Shown here piece after piece: positions 1 through 5,041 of a DNA stretch of 8,782 bases. The stretch is from positions 1-8,782 of the forward strand of contig JAGRKQ010000267.1 of the NCBI GenBank assembly GCA_020442235.1. The letters run 5' to 3'. The notes under the pieces were generated by a model. The model was not told the DNA's origin. It saw nothing but the letters and a program-made list of their open reading frames with translations, and ran no database searches. The translations under genes and the position numbers were made by a program. Within the stretch, counting starts at the first letter, position 1; the number at the start of each line of letters is the position of its first letter. The DNA is from Hyphomicrobiaceae bacterium. Lineage in GTDB: Bacteria > Pseudomonadota > Alphaproteobacteria > Rhizobiales > MH13.

Positions 1-311
1 TTGGTCAGCGTGCCGCCGAGCCAGCGGTTGCTGATGTACGGCATGCCGCAGCGCTCAGCTTCCTGCTCCACGATCCGGCGGGCCTGCTTCTTCGTCCCGA
101 CGAACAGGACCTGCTCACCGGACGAGACCACCTCGCGCACCTTCTCGATGGCTTCATCGAGGGCGTGGACGGTCTTCGCCAGGTCGAGGATGTGGATGCC
201 GTTGCGGGCGGTGAAGATGTACCGCCGCATGTGGGGGTTCCAGCGCCGCGTCTGGTGACCGAAGTGAACTCCGGCCTCCAGCATCTGGCGCATGCTGACG
301 CCTGCAGACAT
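1..311 (-). CDS. rpsB: 30S ribosomal protein S2, N-terminal part (runs off left edge)
   Basis: Ribosomal protein S2 binds late in 30S assembly at the head-body junction of the small subunit and helps recruit S1 in many bacteria. The first 103 residues are visible. The family hallmarks are clear: [15 protein letters not shown] near residues 15-29, [15 protein letters not shown] near 34-48, [18 protein letters not shown] near 69-86, and the window ends inside the signature RWLGGTLT. The ATG at 311 was chosen because an AGGAG lies 11 bases upstream; the next in-frame ATG (293, MRQML) would remove only six residues. The rest of the protein, and probably tsf in the usual rpsB-tsf order, lies to the left of the window. 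The gene diverges from the membrane-protein gene at 523. The sequence fits actinobacterial or Chloroflexota S2 better than proteobacterial S2, by impression only. Confidence 0.96.
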   Translation of the reverse strand, partial: MSAGVSMRQMLEAGVHFGHQTRRWNPHMRRYIFTARNGIHILDLAKTVHALDEAIEKVREVVSSGEQVLFVGTKKQARRIVEQEAERCGMPYISNRWLGGTLT

Positions 312-399
312 AGCTACCTGTGCTCCTACTCCGACGCATAGATTTACCCGCGCTGGATTGCGAGGGCAGCACGCCGGCTCATCGCTCTCAGATCGTCCC

Positions 400-428
400 G
401 CGCGCACGAGGATTCCTCGCGGACGCGC
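400..428 (-). repeat. Inverted repeat in the predicted rpsB leader
   Basis: An inner palindrome (CGAGGA, one base, TCCTCG; 407-419) is enclosed by outer arms GCGCG (400-404) and CGCGC (424-428), so the leader RNA could form an interrupted hairpin about 90 bases upstream of the rpsB start. In several bacteria the rpsB leader is the target of feedback by S2 itself. I do not recognise a described S2-binding structure here, so regulation is only a possibility. Confidence 0.3.
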
Positions 429-436
429 AGACGATC

Positions 437-445
437 ATTATCGCA
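437..445 (-). promoter_or_regulatory. Possible extended -10 promoter for rpsB
   Basis: Read on the minus strand, this is TGCGATAAT: a TGN extended element followed by GATAAT, five of six bases of the sigma-70 -10 consensus. No good -35 is seen 16-18 bases upstream, which an extended -10 can tolerate. Transcription would begin near 430 and give a leader of about 120 bases before rpsB. The motif is seen; its activity is inferred. Confidence 0.35.
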
Positions 446-471
446 GCCGGATGGCGGTGTGCGCCAGTGTT

Positions 472-491
472 TGGCGGTAGCGGTTCCGCCA
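472..491. repeat. Short inverted repeat in the rpsB / membrane-protein divergent gap
   Basis: TGGCGG (472-477) and CCGCCA (486-491) can pair around an eight-base loop. No T-run follows on either strand, so it is not a standard terminator. Its position between two divergent genes would suit an operator, but nothing identifies a regulator. The rest of the 312-522 gap holds only the rpsB leader elements described separately. Confidence 0.25.
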
Positions 492-522
492 GTCGCGCGT
501 CTCGTCCGGATACTCTGCGCAC

Positions 523-990
523 ATGGAAGAGCGCCACCTTGATGATCAATTCTTCCAGATCCTTGGGGCCTGGGCGCTGGTCATCACCGGGATTCTGTGT
601 GTCGTCCTTGGCGTCTGGCCGGCTCCTGACCGTGAGGATGTTGGAGCGACCCTGTTCTTCTTGGCCCTCCTCTTGTGCCTCATGCTTCTCGGGACGGCAG
701 CGGAATACTTGGGTCGACCGACGTACCGGCTTGAGGATGAGGCGCTCTTCCTCCGCAGGTACTTCATTGCCGATGCGGACGGCACCCGCCGGGGTTGGGC
801 CACCCCGTATCTCGTGCCAAGCCTTCGTTGCGCCTATGCGACGATCGATCAGGTCACCCGACGCGACGATGGCTTCGTCCACCTCGTTTTCGCCGAGCCG
901 GCTGGGTACGAGTCCAGCGTCGCGTTCCCCGTGTCCGCCGAGTTCTATGAGGCGCTTCGGGCTCGCATCGAGCGAGCTCGTCGGGGGTGA
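523..990 (+). CDS. Small membrane protein with two helices and a soluble C-terminal domain
   Basis: No named family is recognised. The 155-residue protein has two hydrophobic stretches (about residues 12-32 and 42-60, the second LFFLALLLCLMLLG) joined by a short charged loop, placing it in the cytoplasmic membrane as a hairpin. The remaining 95 residues (RPTYRLEDEALFLRRYFI... TIDQVTRRDDGFVHLVFAEPAGYESSVAFPVSAEFYEALRARIERAR) alternate beta-like strands and end in an amphipathic helix. That arrangement resembles bacterial PH-like (bPH/YdbS-type) domains, but this is a shape argument and not a motif match. There is no Shine-Dalgarno before the ATG; a GATACT at 509-514 sits 8 bases upstream, which would fit a leaderless transcript. 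The frame extends past 523 only through alternative frames that look like shadows. The stop lies 53 bases before the crotonase start, so the two may be co-transcribed. Confidence 0.72.
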   Translation: MEERHLDDQFFQILGAWALVITGILCVVLGVWPAPDREDVGATLFFLALLLCLMLLGTAAEYLGRPTYRLEDEALFLRRYFIADADGTRRGWATPYLVPSLRCAYATIDQVTRRDDGFVHLVFAEPAGYESSVAFPVSAEFYEALRARIERARRG

Positions 991-1043
991 GCCAAACGGC
1001 AGGTGAGCGCGTTATCACTCTGCAACATGCTTCGGGAGTTCAC

Positions 1044-1826
1044 GTGCAGTACGACGACTTCGAGGACCTCATCGTCTCCGTCGAGGGTGGCATCGGGCAC
1101 TTCCGGTTGAACCGGCCGCAGAAGATGAACGCCCTCACCTCGACGACGTACCGGGAGGTCGTCGAGGTCGGCCGTCGCTTCCAGGCGGATCGAGACGTGC
1201 GCGTCGTCCTCTGCACGCACGAGGGGCGCGGGTTCTCCGCCGGGGCCGACATCAACGACCCGAGCCGCGAGGAACGCAATCAGCCGGGCGCGATGAAGCA
1301 GAACCGCGAGTCGGTCTACGCGATCGGGGAGGCGATGCCGCTCGTCGAGAAGCCGACCATCGCTTCGATCAACGGCGCATGCGCCGGTGCCGGATTCGGG
1401 TTCGCCGCCTCGTTCGACATCCGCTTCCTCGGGCCGGGCGCGCGCTTCCTCACGGCGTTCGCCAAGCGCGGCGTGGGGCCGGACGGCGGCCTCAGCTACC
1501 ACCTGCCGCGGCTCGTCGGGCACTCGAGGGCGCTCGAGCTGTTCTACACCTCGCGCGAAGTAGGGGCGGAGGAGGCCGACCGGATCGGCCTCGGCACGCT
1601 CGTCGAGGATCCGGATGCGGCCGCCTGGGAGCTGGCGCGCGAGTTGGCCGTGGGGCCGCGGACGACCTTCGAGTGGTCGAAGCGCCTCGTCTACCGGGCG
1701 TCACGGATGTCGCTGTCCGAGCACCTCGACCTCGAGTCGGCGGCGCAGCAGACGAACCGCGTCGGGCCCGACGCACAGGAGGCAGGCGCCGCGACACGCG
1801 AGGGGCGTCCTCCGCGCTTCGCCTAG
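1044..1826 (+). CDS. Enoyl-CoA hydratase/isomerase family protein (crotonase fold)
   Basis: Crotonases act on acyl-CoA thioesters, stabilising the enolate in an oxyanion hole. The 260-residue length is normal. Visible landmarks are the N-terminal strand HFRLNRPQKMNAL (19-31), the first oxyanion element GRGFSAGADI (61-70), the second element NGACAGAGFGFAASFDIRF (110-128), PDGG (146-149) and the C-terminal RPPRF. Both catalytic glutamates of classical hydratase (Glu144 and Glu164 of the rat enzyme) appear to be replaced, by Gly119 and Phe139 in my alignment, whereas Asp147 in PDGG is kept, as in PaaG-type isomerases. The product is therefore better called isomerase-like than hydratase; substrate unknown. 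Start: GTG at 1044 has GGGAG five bases upstream. A GTG at 987 overlapping the previous stop would add 19 residues but has no ribosome site and adds sequence outside the family core. Confidence 0.93.
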   Translation: MQYDDFEDLIVSVEGGIGHFRLNRPQKMNALTSTTYREVVEVGRRFQADRDVRVVLCTHEGRGFSAGADINDPSREERNQPGAMKQNRESVYAIGEAMPLVEKPTIASINGACAGAGFGFAASFDIRFLGPGARFLTAFAKRGVGPDGGLSYHLPRLVGHSRALELFYTSREVGAEEADRIGLGTLVEDPDAAAWELARELAVGPRTTFEWSKRLVYRASRMSLSEHLDLESAAQQTNRVGPDAQEAGAATREGRPPRFA

Positions 1827-1844
1827 CCGCTCTCGCCGGGTTCG

Positions 1845-1866
1845 GTTGGCAGCTTCAGTTGGCAGC
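1845..1866 (+). repeat. Short direct repeat TTGGCAGC x2
   Basis: The octamer TTGGCAGC occurs at 1845-1852 and 1859-1866, a 14-base period, just after the crotonase stop. It could be a tandem operator for the following gene or chance. A TAGAAT at 1895-1900 resembles a -10 but has no well-spaced -35 (the second TTGGCA lies 30 bases away). Confidence 0.25.
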
Positions 1867-1902
1867 CGGGTGACCGGACTGCTAATGGGCGCGGTAGAAT
1901 GA

Positions 1903-1954
1903 AGACCTCGACTACCCCAGAAGTTGGAAGCCGCGCCCAGGGCGCCGGAGGTCT
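1903..1954 (+). promoter_or_regulatory. Leader fold that could hide the ribosome site of the zinc-ribbon gene
   Basis: AGACCTC (1903-1909) is an exact complement of GAGGTCT (1948-1954), and the latter contains most of the GGAGG Shine-Dalgarno (1947-1951) that serves the GTG at 1958. A smaller hairpin, GCGCC (1933-1937) with GGCGC (1941-1945), lies inside. The pairing is seen directly; a regulatory role is inferred. If transcription started from the TAGAAT at 1895-1900, the first arm would be mostly outside the RNA, so this needs an upstream start or read-through from the crotonase gene. Confidence 0.35.
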
Positions 1955-1957
1955 GAC

Positions 1958-2284
1958 GTGCCGCGCTACGACTACCGCTGTGAAGCTGGACATAAGTACG
2001 AGTTGCAGCAGCCGTTTGGCTCGCCGACCGAGCACGAGTGCCAGAAGTGCGGCAAGCCCGCGCGCCGCATCGTGACCGTCGCTCCGCCGCTCGTGTTCAA
2101 GGCGGGCGGTTACTACAAGACCTCCGGCCGCGACTTCAGCGCAGACTCCGCCTCCGGCGGCTCGCTCTCGTCGACCTCGTCGGACTCGAAGCCTGCGGCC
2201 AAGAAGTCGTCATCGAGCAAGAGCTCCTCGACGAAGAGTTCCGGCAGCAAGGGCAGCAAGAAGACCGCCTCCTCCGCCGACTAG
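1958..2284 (+). CDS. FmdB-family zinc-ribbon protein with Ser/Lys-rich tail
   Basis: The N-terminal 55 residues match the FmdB/CxxC_CxxC_SSSS regulatory-protein family: MPRYDYRCEAGHKYE, then C28-x2-C31, then the typical PPLVFKAGGYYKTSGRDF. Likely metal ligands are Cys8, His12, Cys28 and Cys31; the first pair is Cys/His in place of the commoner CxxC. The family is widespread, and the name comes from a proposed regulator of formamidase genes, but the real role is unknown. Residues 61-108 are low-complexity Ser, Lys, Thr and Gly, a basic disordered tail that could bind nucleic acid. The GTG start has GGAGG six bases upstream. The stop (TAG) lies 13 bases before dtd, so the two are probably one operon. 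Confidence 0.92.
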   Translation: MPRYDYRCEAGHKYELQQPFGSPTEHECQKCGKPARRIVTVAPPLVFKAGGYYKTSGRDFSADSASGGSLSSTSSDSKPAAKKSSSSKSSSTKSSGSKGSKKTASSAD

Positions 2285-2297
2285 GCAGCCGACCCCC

Positions 2298-2762
2298 GTG
2301 CGTGCCGTCGTCCAGCGCGTCTCGCGCGCCCGCGTCACCGTCGACGGTGAGACGACCGGTGCGATCGACGCCGGGCTCCTGGTGTATCTCGGCATCGGCC
2401 CCGAGGACGGGGAGCGCGAGGTGGCGTGGGTCACCTCGAAGGTCGCGGACCTGCGCGTCTTCCCGGACGAGGCGGGCCGGTTCGACCGCTCCGTCACTGA
2501 CATCGCGGGCTCGGTGCTCGTGGTCTCCCAGTTCACCCTCTACGGCGATACCCGGCGCGGTCGGCGGCCCTCCTTCACGGACGCCGCTCCGCCCGAGGTG
2601 GCCGCGCCGCTGGTCGACCGCGTGATGGACGCCATCCGCGACCGAGGGCTGCGCGTGGAGGGAGGGCGGTTCGGCGCGCACATGCTCGTGGATGCCGTGA
2701 ACGACGGACCGGTCACGATCCTGCTCGATTCCGCCGATCTCGATCGGCCGCGACGGGACTGA
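2298..2762 (+). CDS. dtd: D-aminoacyl-tRNA deacylase
   Basis: Dtd hydrolyses the ester bond between tRNA and D-amino acids (also Gly-tRNA(Ala)), a cytosolic proofreading step that recycles mischarged tRNA. The 154-residue protein has the full family pattern: MRAVVQRVSRARVTVDGE at the start, the SQFTLYGD motif (77-84) with the conserved Thr80, and the C-terminal NDGPVT (135-140), whose Gly-Pro forms the cross-subunit chirality filter of the dimer. Length is slightly above the usual 145-150. The GTG at 2298 is required because the conserved RAVVQRV begins immediately after it. There is no Shine-Dalgarno; the start lies 13 bases after the zinc-ribbon stop, so translation is probably coupled. Confidence 0.96.
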   Translation: MRAVVQRVSRARVTVDGETTGAIDAGLLVYLGIGPEDGEREVAWVTSKVADLRVFPDEAGRFDRSVTDIAGSVLVVSQFTLYGDTRRGRRPSFTDAAPPEVAAPLVDRVMDAIRDRGLRVEGGRFGAHMLVDAVNDGPVTILLDSADLDRPRRD

Positions 2763-2782
2763 TCGCGGATCGCTGCAAACCT

Positions 2783-2795
2783 GTCACTCAGTGAC
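2783..2795. repeat. Inverted repeat after dtd
   Basis: GTCACT (2783-2788) and AGTGAC (2790-2795) flank one central base. It lies 20 bases after the dtd stop and lacks a following T-run, so it is a weak candidate for a terminator or an operator for the next gene. Confidence 0.25.
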
Positions 2796-2826
2796 CCTCG
2801 ACGCGGTCCTGAACCTCGCATACGTT

Positions 2827-2843
2827 GGATCTGCGCTAGATCC
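2827..2843. repeat. Inverted repeat in the RRM-gene upstream region
   Basis: GGATCT (2827-2832), loop GCGCT, AGATCC (2838-2843): a perfect six-base stem with a five-base loop, about 120 bases before the RRM start. No T-run follows. It is either an operator or part of a structured leader. Confidence 0.3.
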
Positions 2844-2912
2844 CGGTCTGGCGTCCTCAGTCCGCTGTTGGTGTCATCCGAGCCTCCACGCGCGCACTGT
2901 CGGGAATGTTTG

Positions 2913-2951
2913 GACCGCCCCGGGCGGTCGTGTGTGCCGGCACGCGCCGGC
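2913..2951 (+). promoter_or_regulatory. Two adjacent hairpins just before the ribosome site of the RRM gene
   Basis: GACCGCCC (2913-2920) pairs with GGGCGGTC (2922-2929), and GCCGGC (2936-2941) pairs with GCCGGC (2946-2951) around ACGC. The second stem ends three bases before the GGAG Shine-Dalgarno (2954-2957). Stable stems abutting a ribosome site, in a roughly 200-base upstream region of an RNA-binding/cold-shock gene, recall the structured leaders of cold-shock mRNAs. The structures are seen; the regulatory reading is inference. Confidence 0.35.
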
Positions 2952-2964
2952 GTGGAGATTGCAC

Positions 2965-3690
2965 TTGAGTCAGCGTATTTACGTAGGAAACCTGCCCTTC
3001 TCGGCCACCACTGAGGAGGTCGAGGAGTTGTTCTCCGGCTTCGGCGAGGTCATCAGCGTGGCCCTGCCGACCGACCGTGAGACCGGTCGCCCGCGTGGCT
3101 TCGGCTTCGTGGAGATGGAGGACGCGGCGGCCAACGAGGCTATTCGCGCCCTCGACGGCACCGACTTCGGCGGCCGCAACCTGCGCGTCAACCCGGCCCA
3201 GCCCCGTGAGCAGGGCGGCCGCGGCGGCGGTGGCGGTGGCTACCGCGGTGGCGGTGGCGGTGGTTATCGTGGCGGCGGCGGTGGCGGTGGCTACCGTGGT
3301 GGCGGCGACGGCGAAGGCGGCGGTTTCCGCGGCGGCGACCGTGGCCCGCAGGGTGAAGGCGGCTTCCGTCCGCGTCCGCCCCGGGGTCCGCGTCAGTCCG
3401 GCACGGTGAAGTTCTTCAACGGCGAGCGTGGCTTCGGCTTCATCGTCCCTGACGACAATTCCGGCGACATCTTCGTGCACATCTCCGCCGTCGAGCGCGG
3501 CGGCCTGCCCCCGCTCGAGGAAGGCCAGCGCCTGTCCTTCGAGACCGAGCCGGATCGCAAGGGCAAGGGCCTCAAGGCCGTGTTCCTGCGTCCCGTCGAG
3601 GACGAGGAGGCTCCGGCCGACGAAGGCGCATCGGACGATCAGGATTCTGATTTCGATGATGGCTTCGACGGCGGCTTCGACGACAACTGA
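2965..3690 (+). CDS. RRM - Gly-rich - cold-shock-domain RNA-binding protein (possibly chimeric)
   Basis: A 241-residue protein with an RNA-recognition motif (residues 3-78; RNP2 IYVGNL 5-10, RNP1 RGFGFVEM 44-51), a Gly/Tyr/Arg linker (83-145 with three GGYRGGG units), a cold-shock domain (146-210; RNP1 GFGFI 156-160, RNP2 DIFVHI 168-173) and an acidic Asp/Glu/Phe tail (211-241). Both domains bind single-stranded RNA and suggest a cytoplasmic RNA chaperone. Start: TTG at 2965 has GGAG seven bases upstream, and MSQRIYVGNL is the standard RRM N-terminus; the frame stays open back to 2791, but that stretch has no homologous look. Small bacterial RRM proteins normally end after the Gly-rich tail. 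The CSD wording (FVHISAVERGGL, SFETEPDRKGKG) is alphaproteobacterial in style, unlike the RRM half. All ten Glu codons of the RRM half are GAG, while GAA appears after about 3310. The frame may therefore be an assembly join. Confidence 0.8.
   Translation: MSQRIYVGNLPFSATTEEVEELFSGFGEVISVALPTDRETGRPRGFGFVEMEDAAANEAIRALDGTDFGGRNLRVNPAQPREQGGRGGGGGGYRGGGGGGYRGGGGGGGYRGGGDGEGGGFRGGDRGPQGEGGFRPRPPRGPRQSGTVKFFNGERGFGFIVPDDNSGDIFVHISAVERGGLPPLEEGQRLSFETEPDRKGKGLKAVFLRPVEDEEAPADEGASDDQDSDFDDGFDGGFDDN
3221..3296 (+). repeat. Gly-codon repeat with an exact 25-base direct duplication
   Basis: Bases 3221-3245 recur exactly at 3272-3296 (offset 51), and a third, divergent unit lies between them. They encode Gly runs followed by Tyr-Arg (Tyr93, Tyr101, Tyr110 of the protein). 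The repeat codes for a flexible RNA-binding linker. It is also the sort of low-complexity stretch where unrelated contigs can be misjoined or where replication slippage changes linker length. Confidence 0.8.
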
Positions 3691-3715
3691 CGTCCTCTGA
3701 CCGGACGGACGGGCA

Positions 3716-4570
3716 ATGAATTACCGGCATGTCTTTCACGCCGGTAATTTCGCCGACGTCCTCAAACACTGTGTCCTTGCCCGTCTGCTCACCTATATGA
3801 CGGGCAAGGACAAACCCCTGCGCTACATCGACACCCATGCCGGGATCGGCCGCTACGACCTTTCCGGTGATGCGGCACAGCGCACGGGCGAGGCCCGTGA
3901 CGGGCTGGAACGGCTGAAGGCCGCGCTCGCCGGCAACGCCGCGCTCGCCGGGCTGATGGAGCCCTATCTTTCAGCGCTGAAGGCGGAAAACGCCGCCCAT
4001 CCCGGGCTTTACCCCGGCTCTCCGGCGATTGCGGCGCGTATCCTGCGCGAGCAGGACCGGCTGATCCTGTGCGAGCTGCACCCCGAGGACCATGCGGTCC
4101 TGAGCGCAAATTTTGCCCGCGACAGACGGGTGAAGACCTTTGCCAGCGATGGATTTTCCTCCCTCAAGGCGCATCTGCCGCCGGTCGAGCGCCGCGGCCT
4201 CGTGCTCATCGACCCCGCCTTCGAGGAACGCAACGACCTCGAGCGCAGTCGAAAGGCCCTGGCGGACGGGCTCAGGCGTTTTGCCGGCGGCGTCTATGTG
4301 CTCTGGCATCGCATCAAGGACAGGGCCGAGACCGACGCCTTCTATGCCGGCCTTGCGGCGCTCGTTCCCAGCGAATGCCTTGCACTGGAACTGCATGTCG
4401 ACACGATCCGGGCCGACGGACCGCTCTCTGCCTGCGGCCTTGTCATCGTCAACCCGCCTTGGGGCACGCGCGTCGAATGCGAGGCACTGCTGCCGGCTTT
4501 GGCGACAGCGCTGGCGCGCGGGCCCGGCGCACACGGCGTCGTCAGAGACCTTTCCCGGCAGGATGCTTGA
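3716..4570 (+). CDS. rlmJ: 23S rRNA (adenine-2030-N6)-methyltransferase RlmJ
   Basis: RlmJ uses S-adenosylmethionine to methylate A2030 of 23S rRNA. The 284-residue protein begins with the diagnostic MNYRHVFHAGNFADVLKH, then has the SAM-site stretch YIDTHAGIGRYDL (38-49), the substrate-region YPGSP (99-103), LCELHP (118-123), the catalytic motif at 166-169 and YVLWHRIKD (194-202). The helical insertion typical of RlmJ lies around residues 50-95. The catalytic motif reads DPAF, where most N6-adenine methyltransferases have DPP[YFW]; the flanking LID and FE are kept, so I still expect an active enzyme. The ATG is fixed by the conserved N-terminus; the ribosome site is weak. The gene starts 25 bases after the CSD stop. 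It is the first clearly alphaproteobacterial gene in the window. Confidence 0.95.
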   Translation: MNYRHVFHAGNFADVLKHCVLARLLTYMTGKDKPLRYIDTHAGIGRYDLSGDAAQRTGEARDGLERLKAALAGNAALAGLMEPYLSALKAENAAHPGLYPGSPAIAARILREQDRLILCELHPEDHAVLSANFARDRRVKTFASDGFSSLKAHLPPVERRGLVLIDPAFEERNDLERSRKALADGLRRFAGGVYVLWHRIKDRAETDAFYAGLAALVPSECLALELHVDTIRADGPLSACGLVIVNPPWGTRVECEALLPALATALARGPGAHGVVRDLSRQDA

Positions 4571-4620
4571 CGCCGGCGCGTCCGGCCGCTTGTCTTCCAT
4601 CTGAAAAACGAGGATCGATC

Positions 4621-5034
4621 ATGTTTCGCACCTTGATGGCAGCCGCTTTTGCCGGGACCGTTCTTTTCATCGCTGCCGCGCAGGCGCGGGCCGATGTGCC
4701 CCTGCCGGCCTGTGACGATGCCGCCGTGCTGCACGCAATTGCAGAAAAGCAGGATTATGCCGACCGCCGTCTCGACGGCCGCGGATTGCGGGTCATTGCG
4801 GTCGAGCGCACCCGCCAGACCTTTCGCAGCGGCGGCGAACAGATCGGCACGATTGCCCGGCGTGGCTGCTCGGCGCGCGCCGTCATGAGCGAGGGCCGGC
4901 CGCGCAGCGTGCGATATGTGATCGAGGCCGACACCGGATTTGCCGGCAACGGATACCGCGTGCAGTCCTGCATCGCCGGGCTCGACCGCTGGAACGTCTT
5001 CTCCGGCGACTGCCGCACACTGGCCCAGTGGTGA
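4621..5034 (+). CDS. Small exported four-cysteine protein, function unknown
   Basis: The 137-residue product has a clear Sec signal peptide (MFRTLMAAAFAGTVLFIAAAQARA, cut about residue 24), so it is periplasmic or secreted. The mature part has four Cys (31, 83, 117, 131), enough for two disulfides. Its second half, with RRGCSARAVMSEGRPRSVRYVIE followed by GFAGNGYRVQSC and GLDRWNVFSGDCRTL, resembles from memory a widespread group of small uncharacterised alphaproteobacterial exported proteins; no function is known to me. The ATG at 4621 is supported by AGGA six bases upstream and by the signal peptide; the frame is open much further upstream, but that stretch overlaps rlmJ and is a shadow. Its stop lies seven bases before the RNase T2 start, so the two genes are surely co-transcribed. 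Both products leave the cytoplasm, which hints at a shared task. Confidence 0.85.
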   Translation: MFRTLMAAAFAGTVLFIAAAQARADVPLPACDDAAVLHAIAEKQDYADRRLDGRGLRVIAVERTRQTFRSGGEQIGTIARRGCSARAVMSEGRPRSVRYVIEADTGFAGNGYRVQSCIAGLDRWNVFSGDCRTLAQW

Positions 5035-5041
5035 CAAAAGG

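Noticed and set aside
388..882. Minus-strand frame of 164 codons opposite the membrane protein
   Set aside because: Charged, Pro/Arg-rich and without any fold signature, while the plus frame has two clean membrane helices.
987..1043. Alternative GTG start of the crotonase overlapping the previous stop
   Set aside because: No ribosome site, and the added 19 residues are not part of the crotonase core; GTG 1044 has GGGAG at the right distance. Not fully excluded.
2791..2964. Upstream extension of the RRM frame by 58 codons
   Set aside because: The extension (Cys/Trp/His-rich, no homologous look) precedes the standard RRM N-terminus, and the TTG at 2965 has a good ribosome site.
3221..3296. 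CRISPR-like or tandem-repeat array
   Set aside because: Units are Gly codons in frame with a protein linker, without unique spacers.
2857..3480. Minus-strand open frame with Ala/Thr/Val repeats opposite the Gly-rich linker
   Set aside because: The Ala/Thr/Val repeat is the reverse reading of Gly codons (GGC/GGT); it has no independent support.
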